Source: Allostreptomyces psammosilenae (GTDB taxonomy: Bacteria; Actinomycetota; Actinomycetes; Streptomycetales; Streptomycetaceae). Taken from it: a DNA stretch of 64,000 nt. Positions 1-7,121 of the stretch are shown in pieces; the stretch's first letter is position 1, and the number at the start of each line of letters is the position of its first letter. The translations under genes were made by a program, and so were the position numbers. The notes under the pieces are model-generated. The model was not told the DNA's origin. It saw only the letters and a list, made by a program, of their open reading frames with translations, and searched no databases. Where the stretch lies: contig NZ_JACBZD010000002.1 of the NCBI RefSeq assembly GCF_013407765.1, forward strand, positions 940,001 through 1,004,000. The letters run 5' to 3'.

Positions 1-1
1 G

Positions 2-1069
2 ATCATCGGGGTGCTGCGCGAGGACGCCGAGCCCGCCGCGCCCACCCGGCCGGTGCACGAGGACGTCACCGAGCTGGTCGAGCGCGCCCGCGCCTGGGGC
101 CTGGCGGTGGAGCTGCGGATCGACGACGCGTTCGGGCGCGGCCCGTCCCCGGCGCCCATGGTGGACCTGGCCGTGCACCGGGTGGTGCAGGAGTCGCTGA
201 CCAACGCCACCAAGCACGCCCCCGGCGCGGCCGTCTCCGTCCACCTGGAGCGGCGGACCGGTGAGCTGGTGGTCACCGTCACCAACACGGCGCCCTCGCC
301 GACCGTCCGGGCCCTGCCGCTGTCCTCCGGCGGCCTGGGGCTGGTGGGGCTGGGCGAGCGGGTGCGGCTGGCCGGCGGCACCCTGCGCGCCGGGCCCCGC
401 CCCGGCGGCGGCTTCGAGGTCGTCGCCCGCCTGCCCGCGGCCGCGGGCGCCGTGCCGCCCGGGCCGGACGGGGACGGCGCACGGGAGGCGCCCGGCGGCA
501 CCGCCCCCGCGCCTACGCCCGGCCCGGCCGACCCGGAGGCCGACCCGGAGGCCGCCCCGGGCGTCTCCGAGTCCGCCCGGCAGCTGGCCCGCGGCAGCCG
601 CGCGGTGCGGCACCGGCTGCTGGCGGCGGTCGTGGTGCCGCTGCTGCTGGCGGTGTGCACGGGCGCCACCGTCTACGCGTACCACGCGCACACCGCCGCC
701 GGTTCCACACTGTCCGCCGCCGACTACGCACGGCTGCGGATCGGCATGACCGAGGCGGAGGCGCGGGCCCTGCTGCCGCCGCTGCAGACGGCGCCGCCGG
801 CGGCCGGCGCCGGGCCGCCCGCGTCGCCGGGGGCACGCTGCTCCTACTATCGCGACGCCATGGTTCCCTTCGTCGAGGACGTCCTCGGCTACCGGCTGTG
901 CTTCGCGGACGGACGCCTGGTGGCCAAGGACCTCCTGTCGGCGGCGGGCGTCGCCACGACGGGGCCCGGGGCCCATCGGGCGTGGACCCCCGCGGCCGTG
1001 ACCGGGGCCGGGACGGGGGCCGGGACGTGGCCCGGATCAGGGCTCGGAAGTGGGGAGACGGGGCGGTGA
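2..1069 (+). CDS. Sensor histidine kinase, C-terminal part (5' end outside window)
   Basis: The frame is open from the left edge, so the N-terminal part is missing. What remains is the end of a HisKA_3-type dimerisation region (GVLRED), then a HATPase_c domain with an N-box (VVQESLTNATKH, about residues 62-73) and a glycine-rich lid (GGLGLVGLGERV). This is typical of NarL/LuxR-partner kinases, which phosphorylate the adjacent response regulator. Oddly, the ATPase domain is followed by an acidic Pro/Gly linker, one hydrophobic segment (about residues 203-228) and a Cys-containing tail with the signature RIGMTEAEARALL. That tail resembles the small SmpA/OmlA-like fold and should lie outside the membrane. 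The stop overlaps a possible GTG start of the next gene by 4 bp, so the two are co-transcribed. The kinase assignment is firm; the role of the tail is inference. Confidence 0.9.
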   Translation: MIGVLREDAEPAAPTRPVHEDVTELVERARAWGLAVELRIDDAFGRGPSPAPMVDLAVHRVVQESLTNATKHAPGAAVSVHLERRTGELVVTVTNTAPSPTVRALPLSSGGLGLVGLGERVRLAGGTLRAGPRPGGGFEVVARLPAAAGAVPPGPDGDGAREAPGGTAPAPTPGPADPEADPEAAPGVSESARQLARGSRAVRHRLLAAVVVPLLLAVCTGATVYAYHAHTAAGSTLSAADYARLRIGMTEAEARALLPPLQTAPPAAGAGPPASPGARCSYYRDAMVPFVEDVLGYRLCFADGRLVAKDLLSAAGVATTGPGAHRAWTPAAVTGAGTGAGTWPGSGLGSGETGR

Positions 1070-1146
1070 GGACGACGGCCGACGACGCCGCCTTCGGGGC
1101 GGAGACGGGCGGGACGGCGGGCGGGACGACCGGAGGCGGCGACGGG

Positions 1147-1797
1147 GTGATCCGGGTGCTGCTCGCCGACGACGAGGCGATGATCCGGGCCGGCGTGCGG
1201 GCGATCCTGTCCACCGACCCGGGCATCGCCGTGGTGGCCGAGGCGGCGGACGGGCGGCAGGCCGTCGAGCTGGCGCGCGGCCACCGGCCGGACGTGGCGC
1301 TGCTGGACATCCGGATGCCCCGGCTCGACGGCCTGGCGGCGGGCGCGGAGATCCGCCGGCTGGTGCCCGAGACCGGGGTGGTGATGCTGACCACCTTCTC
1401 CGAGGACGACTACATCGCCCGCGCGCTCGGCGGCGGCGCCTCCGGCTTCCTGCTCAAGGCCGGCGACCCGCGCGAGCTGATCGCCGGGGTGCGGGCGGTG
1501 GCCGCCGGCGCCGCCTACCTCTCCCCGGAGGTCGCCCAGCGGGTCATCCGCGAGCTGAGCGGCGACCGGATGTCCCGGGCCTCGGCGGCCCGCGCCCGCG
1601 TGGAGGGGCTGACCGCGCGGGAGAGCGAGGTGCTGGCGCTGCTGGGCGCCGGGCTCTCCAACGCCCAGATCGCCCGCCGGCTGCACCTGGTCGAGGGCAC
1701 GGTGAAGGCGTACGTCAGCGCGATCCTGAGCCGCCTCCAGGTGCGCAACCGGGTCCAGGCGGCCATCCTCGCCTACGAGGCCGGACTGGTGGAGTGA
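1147..1797 (+). CDS. LuxR/NarL-family response regulator
   Basis: This is a 216-residue receiver plus HTH protein, the normal length for the family. The receiver begins VIRVLLADDEAMIRAG with the acidic pocket, has the phosphoacceptor Asp in LLDIRMPRLDG, and has the conserved Thr (LTTFSEDDY) and Lys (FLLKAGDP). The C-terminal HTH has LTARESEVLALLGAGLSN followed by GTVKAYVSAILSRL. I chose GTG at 1147 because GGAGG at 1132-1136 sits 10 nt upstream. An in-frame GTG at 1066 overlaps the kinase stop (GTGA) and would add 27 Gly/Thr-rich residues. It is the cognate transcriptional regulator of the upstream kinase; its targets are not evident here. Confidence 0.92.
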   Translation: MIRVLLADDEAMIRAGVRAILSTDPGIAVVAEAADGRQAVELARGHRPDVALLDIRMPRLDGLAAGAEIRRLVPETGVVMLTTFSEDDYIARALGGGASGFLLKAGDPRELIAGVRAVAAGAAYLSPEVAQRVIRELSGDRMSRASAARARVEGLTARESEVLALLGAGLSNAQIARRLHLVEGTVKAYVSAILSRLQVRNRVQAAILAYEAGLVE

Positions 1798-1952
1798 ACG
1801 GCGCCGGCCCCGCCCGCCGGCCGGCGAGCGGGGCCGGTCGGTGAACGGGGCCGGTCGGCCAGGGGGCGGGCGGCCGATGAGCGGGACGGCCGGTGAACGG
1901 GACGGCTGGTGAACGGGACGGCTGGTGAGCCGGACCGGACGTCGGCGGCCGG
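1798..1952. repeat. Short tandem repeats in convergent intergenic gap
   Basis: The gap between the convergent response regulator and DedA genes is filled by imperfect direct repeats. The clearest have a 16-bp period, GGTGAACGGGACGGCT, between about 1873 and 1935, with degenerate relatives (GGTGAACGGGGCCGGTC) before it. I see no gene. Similar minisatellites occupy other gaps in this window. Confidence 0.7.
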
Positions 1953-2597
1953 TCAGCCGGCCGGGTCCACCGCCTCGTCCGGGGCGGCCGTCCCGCGGCG
2001 CCGCGCCCGGCGCCCCCACAGCCGGCGTGCCACCTCGGCCAGCACGGTCATCGCCGCCGCCATGCCCAGCCCGGCGGCCAGGCCGAGCAGCGGGTCGTCG
2101 CCGAAGGCCTGGCCGCCGAGGTAGCCGATCAGCGTCCATCCGCCGCCCCACAGCAGCGCGCCGCCCGCGTCGAAGGCGGTGAACCGCTGGAGCGGGTAGC
2201 CCGTCGCGCCCATGGTGAGCGTCGTGGCGGTGCGCGCGCCGGGGACGTACCGGGACGCGAGCAGGATCACCCCGCCGCGCCCCTGGAGGGTCCGCCCCGC
2301 CCAGGCGAACGCCGCACCCTGGCGGGTACCCGGCCGCATCCAGCGCTCCAGGCTGCCGCTGGCGCTCCGGCCGACCAGGTAGGAGGCGTGGTCGCCGACG
2401 AACGCGCCGAGCGCCGCCGCGGCGACGACCAGCAGCGGCTCCGGGGCTCCGGTGGCGCTGAACACGGCCGCCGTGACCACCAGGCTCTCGCCCGGCGCCA
2501 CCGGAACGACGCTGTCCAACGCGGCCAGGGCGAAGAGCGCGAGGTATATCCACGGGGTGGTGACCGCGCCCTCCACCAGGGCCAGCAGGCCGTCCAT
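1953..2597 (-). CDS. DedA family membrane protein
   Basis: The 214-residue protein is a typical DedA/SNARE-associated (VTT-fold) size. It has the characteristic pattern: an N-terminal reentrant/TM region, LDSVVPVAPGESLVV, then LGAFVGDHASYLVGR (the DedA G-x-x-x-G-D-x-x-x-Y signature) and, further on, RYVPGARTATTLTMGA, equivalent to the conserved R-x-x-P-x-x-R motif. C-terminal hydrophobic segments are followed by an Arg-rich cytoplasmic tail. DedA proteins are proposed lipid scramblases or transporters affecting membrane homeostasis and polymyxin or pH tolerance; the substrate cannot be read from sequence. It is divergent from the spermidine-synthase-like gene, with 267 bp between them. Confidence 0.9.
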   Translation of the reverse strand: MDGLLALVEGAVTTPWIYLALFALAALDSVVPVAPGESLVVTAAVFSATGAPEPLLVVAAAALGAFVGDHASYLVGRSASGSLERWMRPGTRQGAAFAWAGRTLQGRGGVILLASRYVPGARTATTLTMGATGYPLQRFTAFDAGGALLWGGGWTLIGYLGGQAFGDDPLLGLAAGLGMAAAMTVLAEVARRLWGRRARRRGTAAPDEAVDPAG

Positions 2598-2864
2598 CAG
2601 CAGCCGCTCCCGCCGTGCGTCGCCCGCCGCCCACCCGCAGCGCCCATGCCCGTCCTCCTCGGTTCCGTTCCGGTCGCGCCGGGCCGGGGCGGCCCGGCGC
2701 GATCCACCTGTTCGAACCTAGGTGGCGCGAGGACGGCCGGGCATCGGACCAGGGGCCACGCCCACCCCTTACTTAAGACAGGGTTGCCCCGCCCCAGGAC
2801 GCGACCTGAGGGGTACACCCCGGGGCCCGGGAGCGTGCCGGGGCACGTGCCGGATACTGGTCCG

Positions 2865-3812
2865 ATGGCACGTGGCAGGCAGCGGAACGGACGACGGGAC
2901 GGGCGGACGGGCGGCCGCGCGGGCGGCTCGGCCGCCGCGCCGCCGGGAGCCCCGGGCGCGCCGGGAGAGCCGTCCGGCGACGGCCCGGCCGGCGGCCACC
3001 CGGTGGACTCCGGCACCGCCGAGCTGCGGCCGGACCGCGACCGGCCGGGCGGGGTGACGCTGCTGCTGGACGGCACCCCGCAGTCCCACGTGGACCTCGA
3101 CGACCCGACGTACCTCGAATTCGAGTACGTCCGACGGCTCGGCCACGTGGTCGACCTCGCGGCCCCGCCGGGCGCCCCGCTGGCCGCCCTCCACCTCGGC
3201 GGCGGCGCGCTGACGCTCCCCCGCTACCTGGCCGCCACCCGCCCGCGCTCCGGCCAGCAGGTGGTGGAGATCGACGCCGCCCTGGTGGCGCTGGTGCGGG
3301 AGCGGCTGCCCTGGGACCGCAGCTGGCGGATACGGGTGCGCCAGGGCGACGCCCGGGAGGTGCTCGCCCGGACCCCGGCGGACTTCTCCGACCTCGTGGT
3401 GGCGGACGTCTTCTCCGGGGCCCGCACCCCGGCGCACCTGACCTCCGTGGAGTTCGTCACCGAGGTCGCGCGGGTGCTGCGCCCCTCGGGCGTGTACGCG
3501 GCCAACGTGGCGGACGGCGCGCCGCTCGCCTTCGCCCGGTCGCAGGTGGCCACGGTGCGGGAGGTCTTCCCGGAGGTCGCGCTGATCGCGGATCCGGGCG
3601 TGCTGCGCGGGCGCCGGTTCGGCAACCTGGTGCTGGTCGCCTCCCTGGCCCCGCTGCCGATCGCCGACCTGCTGCGCCGGACCGCCGGGGACCCGTTCCC
3701 GGGCCGGGTGGAGAGCGGGCGGGCGCTGGTGGACTTCGCGGCCGGAGCCGCGCCGGTGCGGGACGACGTCGCGGTGCCCTCGCCCGCGCCGCCCGCCGGC
3801 GCCTTCGGCTGA
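2865..3812 (+). CDS. Spermidine synthase-like methyltransferase-fold protein
   Basis: The 315-residue protein has an Arg/Gly/Pro-rich N-terminal tail of about 65 residues, then a Rossmann fold of the spermidine synthase family. Visible elements are the beta-hairpin start (TLLLDGTPQSHVDLDDP), motif I (AALHLGGGALTLPRYLA), motif II with the acidic residue (QQVVEIDAALVALV), and RVRQGDAREVLA plus DLVVADVFSGARTP. Actinobacterial members are usually annotated as fused spermidine synthase/MFS or as orphan methyltransferases, and the canonical polyamine-binding acids are not clearly kept, so the true substrate is uncertain. The start at ATG 2865 is favoured because codon usage upstream is intergenic in character. 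Confidence 0.85.
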   Translation: MARGRQRNGRRDGRTGGRAGGSAAAPPGAPGAPGEPSGDGPAGGHPVDSGTAELRPDRDRPGGVTLLLDGTPQSHVDLDDPTYLEFEYVRRLGHVVDLAAPPGAPLAALHLGGGALTLPRYLAATRPRSGQQVVEIDAALVALVRERLPWDRSWRIRVRQGDAREVLARTPADFSDLVVADVFSGARTPAHLTSVEFVTEVARVLRPSGVYAANVADGAPLAFARSQVATVREVFPEVALIADPGVLRGRRFGNLVLVASLAPLPIADLLRRTAGDPFPGRVESGRALVDFAAGAAPVRDDVAVPSPAPPAGAFG

Positions 3813-3898
3813 CCCGACGAACCGCCGGTCGTTAGGTAATATAAAGGTAAAGAAGCTGAGGGCCTGGAGCGCGGGACGACGATGACGGAGGTGGTGGC

Positions 3899-4450
3899 GT
3901 GCGGCGGACGCAGCCGGCACCCCTCCCCGTTCCGAGCCGTCCGCTGACGCCGTCGTCGGCACCGCTGCTGGCCGTCCTGGCCGTCATCGTCGCCGCCCTC
4001 GGCCTGGTCTCCGCCCCCGGCACCCCCACCCGCCAGGCGCCCGTCGCGCCCGCGCGCCAGGCGCCCGTCGCCCCGGAGTCCAGCCCGTCGCGGCTGGACT
4101 CCGCCGCCGAGCAGCTGCTGCGGCCAGAGCTGTGGGACCGGCCCGCCCTGCTGGTGGCCCGCGGCACCGGCGGCGCCGGAGCCCGTGCCACCGCCGCCAC
4201 CTCCCGCGCGGGCGCCCCCGCGACCTGGGAGCAGCCGACGGCGGCCACCACCGGCACCGCCGCGGGCGCCACCGACTCCGGCGGCGCCGCCCCACCGGAC
4301 GACCCGGAGGCCGCGCCGCCCCAGCCCGCCCCGCTGCCGCCCCCGCCGGCCGCCGCGCCGGCCCCGGCCGTCCCACCGGCCGACCCGCCGGTCGCCCACC
4401 GGCCCGGCACCGCAACCCCCCGCGCGCCTCCGCCCGGCGTCCCCGGCTGA
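3899..4450 (+). CDS. Hypothetical proline/alanine-rich anchored or secreted protein
   Basis: I do not recognise a family. The ORF starts with GTG 3899 preceded by a good GGAGG about 9 nt upstream. It encodes 183 residues: a short basic N-terminus, one hydrophobic segment (LLAVLAVIVAALGLVSAPG, about residues 23-41) that could be a signal peptide or anchor, a small polar region (DSAAEQLLRPELWDRPALLVARG), and then a Pro/Ala-rich tail without predicted structure. A short A+T-rich patch (about 3832-3856) lies in its upstream region. It could be a cell-wall-spanning linker protein. Antisense ORFs overlap it, but none has comparable start signals. Confidence 0.55.
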   Translation: MRRTQPAPLPVPSRPLTPSSAPLLAVLAVIVAALGLVSAPGTPTRQAPVAPARQAPVAPESSPSRLDSAAEQLLRPELWDRPALLVARGTGGAGARATAATSRAGAPATWEQPTAATTGTAAGATDSGGAAPPDDPEAAPPQPAPLPPPPAAAPAPAVPPADPPVAHRPGTATPRAPPPGVPG

Positions 4451-4920
4451 CCCGCGGCGACCCGTCCCACCTCCCCCCGGCCCGCGCCCCCGCGCGCGTG
4501 CCGGACGGTGGCACGGCGATGCCGCACGCCCGTCGGCCGGGCCCCGCCGTCCGTCCGCCGTCAGTCCGCCCGCCACCCCGGCTCCCGCCGCGCCCCCGCG
4601 CCCCCCGCCCGCCGTGACCGCCACGACGGGCGCCCTCGCCGTCCCCTCCGACGGCCGCGGGACGGTCCGGCGCGGCCCGACGCCGCCCGGTGGCCGGCGT
4701 GGACGCCGACGCCCCAGGAGACCCGCGTGATCCACCCCCGCAATCCCGTCCGGCGAGCCGGCCTCGTCAACCACACCGGCCTCGCCGACCACACCGACCT
4801 CTCGCCGCCGGGCCGCCGCACGTGCCCGCCCGGCGCCATGCGCCCGTCCCACGCCACGTGCCCGACCGGCGCCGCCTGTCGCGCCGCGCGCCCCGCCCAC
4901 CGGACGAGGAGGACCGCCGC
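4451..4920. other. Intergenic stretch upstream of the antiporter
   Basis: These 470 bases are extremely C-rich and Pro/Arg-coding in every frame. I see no convincing gene or strong hairpin. The last bases hold the GGAGGA ribosome-binding site of the antiporter gene. Confidence 0.6.
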
Positions 4921-6309
4921 ATGACGCACGCCGACAACCTGATCGCGATGGGCGGCGCCTTCCTCGCCGCCGGACTGCTGGCCCGCCTCGGCGGCCGGAT
5001 CGGCCTGCCCACCATCCCGCTGTTCATGATGGCCGGCATCCTGCTCGGCCCGCACACCCCCGGGTACGCGCTCGTCGAGGACCCGCACTCGCTGGAGATG
5101 CTCTCCGCCCTCGGCCTGGTGCTGCTGCTGTTCTACCTGGGGCTGGAGTTCCACTTCGACGACCTCAAGCGCGGCGGCGGACGCATGATCGCCGCCGGCG
5201 GCATCTACCTGGCGTTGAACATCGGCGCCGGCCTGGCCTTCGGCTTCGCCGTCGGCTGGGGCACCCGCGAGGCGCTGGTGCTCGCCGGCGTCATCGGCAT
5301 CTCCTCGTCGGCCATCGTCACCAAGCTGCTGGTCGACCTCGGCCGGATCGGCAACCCGGAGACCCGCCTGGTCCTCGGCATCATCGTGATCGAGGACATC
5401 TTCCTGGCCCTCTACCTGGCGGCCCTGTCGCCGGTGCTGGGCTCTGCGGACAGCCTGGCCGGGGCGGCGCTCGACTTCGCCACGGCGTTCGCCTTCCTGC
5501 TGGCGCTGGCCGCCGCCGCCCGCTGGGGCACCCGGATCGCCGAGCGGCTGGTCGCCGTGCGGGACAGCGAACTGCTGGTCGTCACCTTCCTGGGCCTGGC
5601 CGTCCTGGTCTCCGGCATCGCCGAGGAACTCGGCGTCTCCGACGCCATCGGCGCCTTCATGGTCGGCATGATCCTCGGCGCCACCACCTCAGGCCCGCGC
5701 ATCCGCGAGCTGGTGCACCCCCTGCGGGACGCCTTCGCGGCGATCTTCTTCTTCGCCTTCGGCGTCTCCATCGACCCGGGCGACGTCCTCACCGTGATGC
5801 CGCAGGTGCTGGTGGCGGTCGCGGTGACCTTCGTCTCGGTCGGCGTCGCGGGGGTGTGCGCCGGCGCGCTCTACGGGTACGACCGGGCCAAGACGGCCAA
5901 CGTCACCCTCGCGGTGCTCTCCCGGGGCGAGTTCGCCCTGGTGCTGGGAACCCTGGCGGCCGCGGCCGGCCTGGACGCGCGGCTGACCGCCTTCATCGCC
6001 GGCTACGTGCTGCTGCTCGCCATGATCGGCCCGCTGGCGGCAGCCCGCCCAGGCCCGCTGGCCCGCGTCCTCCCGCGCCGCTTCCTGCCCGACGCCCCTG
6101 AGGTTCCGGAGGCCCCGGAGGCCCTGGAGGCCCCGTCGGAGGCCGGGGAGACCCCGAGGGCTCCTGACGCCCATGCCCGGACGGCCGGGCGGGCGGTGGC
6201 CGTGGAGGAGGCGACCGGGACGCCGGACGAGCCGGCGGGGACCGCCGGTGAGCCGGCCTCGGCCGCCGGCGGCTCCCGCCAGGTCTCCGCGCTCCGCGAG
6301 CAGGACTGA
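4921..6309 (+). CDS. CPA2-family cation:proton antiporter
   Basis: The 462-residue membrane protein has about 12 hydrophobic segments in roughly the first 380 residues. It begins MTHADNLIAMGGAFLAAGLL and carries family motifs: LPTIPLFMMAGILLGPHTP, LLFYLGLEFHFDDL, SSSAIVTKLLVDLGR and IVIEDIFLALYLA, plus GISSSAIV, as in KefB/NapA-like exchangers. It should swap Na+ or K+ for protons across the cytoplasmic membrane. No TrkA-N (RCK) domain is present. The C-terminal 80 residues are a Glu/Pro/Ala-rich tail (PEVPEAPEALEAP) encoded by imperfect 9-bp DNA repeats. The start has GGAGGA 8-13 nt upstream. Confidence 0.9.
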   Translation: MTHADNLIAMGGAFLAAGLLARLGGRIGLPTIPLFMMAGILLGPHTPGYALVEDPHSLEMLSALGLVLLLFYLGLEFHFDDLKRGGGRMIAAGGIYLALNIGAGLAFGFAVGWGTREALVLAGVIGISSSAIVTKLLVDLGRIGNPETRLVLGIIVIEDIFLALYLAALSPVLGSADSLAGAALDFATAFAFLLALAAAARWGTRIAERLVAVRDSELLVVTFLGLAVLVSGIAEELGVSDAIGAFMVGMILGATTSGPRIRELVHPLRDAFAAIFFFAFGVSIDPGDVLTVMPQVLVAVAVTFVSVGVAGVCAGALYGYDRAKTANVTLAVLSRGEFALVLGTLAAAAGLDARLTAFIAGYVLLLAMIGPLAAARPGPLARVLPRRFLPDAPEVPEAPEALEAPSEAGETPRAPDAHARTAGRAVAVEEATGTPDEPAGTAGEPASAAGGSRQVSALREQD

Positions 6310-7121
6310 GGGCGGCGCCCCCGGCCACCCCGCCGTCCCGTCGGCCGCCGCCGCTTCCTCACCGTCCTGCCCCGCCGGCTCGCCCCGCCGGCTCGCCCCG
6401 CCGGCTCGCCCCGTCGGGGCGGGCCGGCCGGCGCGGGACGGCCCGCTCGGCGGGGCAGCGGGGGCCGGCGGGGGCGGGGCCGCCTCGGCGCTCGGGCGGG
6501 TGGGCCGGGCGCTCCGGCAGCGGGACGGGTGCTCCGGCGGCGGGGCCGGCCGGCCCTGCGGAGGCCTACGGAACTGTCCTGCGGAACTGCCTTACGGAAC
6601 TGCCCTACGGAACTGCCCTACGGAGCCGGCTGGTGCTGCTGAGCCGCCCGGCCGGGCGGCGAGACGGCGGGGACCTTCCGGGCAGAGGCCGAGTTATCCA
6701 CAACCCGTACGTGGGGGCTGCGCTGCGTGATCAAACCATGGGATCCTGAAACAGGGGGTCCCCCCAGACACATGGGTGTTTTGTATGAACATGACTGGCA
6801 TGTTCCTGGCGTGATACGGGCCGGACGGTGGTCGCCGGCCGACACCGAACGCAGGATGTCCGGATCGGGCAGCGGCGCCGGGCGACGGGGCAGCGGGCCG
6901 TCTCATCAACCCCCGGCCGTCTCACCAACCCCTGGCCGTCTCACCAACCTCCGGCCGTCTCACTGTCTCCGGCCGCCCCACCCCCGGCCGTCTCATTGTC
7001 CCCGGCCGCCTCACCACTCCCCGGCCGCCTCACTGCCCCCGGTCGCCTCACCGCACGCGGCTACCCCCACCGCCCCCGCCCGACGCGCCCCGGCCCGCCC
7101 GCCCCACCACCCCGCAGGCCC
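6310..7121. other. Convergent intergenic region with minisatellites and a dispersed repeat
   Basis: No gene is supported in these 812 bases between two convergent genes. From left to right: G+C-rich CGCCCCGCCGG direct repeats (about 6370-6415); a 14-15-bp tandem repeat based on CGGAACTGCCCTA (about 6568-6624, 4-5 units); the DnaA-box-type dispersed element (6691-6812); and an 18-20-bp tandem repeat based on CCGGCCGTCTCACCAACC (about 6900-7060). The last lies directly beside the 3' end of the BTAD regulator gene. Confidence 0.7.
6691..6812 (+). repeat. Dispersed DnaA-box-type element, copy A
   Basis: TTATCCACA is at 6694-6702 and GGGATCCTGAA at 6740-6750, with 46 nt between the two motif starts, followed by AGGGGGTCCCCC. 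It shares with copy C the 3' tail CTGGCATGTTCCTGGCGT (6795-6812). In this copy the tail forms part of a perfect inverted repeat, GAACATG-5 nt-CATGTTC (6787-6805). The element lies between convergent genes. Unlike most copies, its 9-mer is followed by AC instead of GG. Confidence 0.8.

Noticed and set aside
3832-3850. A second iron box in TTAGGTAATATAAAGGTAA
   Set aside because: It matches only about 12 of 19 positions, lacks the central GGCT symmetry, and the following gene has no iron-related feature.
6900-7060. Regularly spaced repeats that could be taken for a CRISPR array
   Set aside because: Units are 18-20 bp, contiguous and degenerate, without unique spacers of constant length; no cas gene is present.
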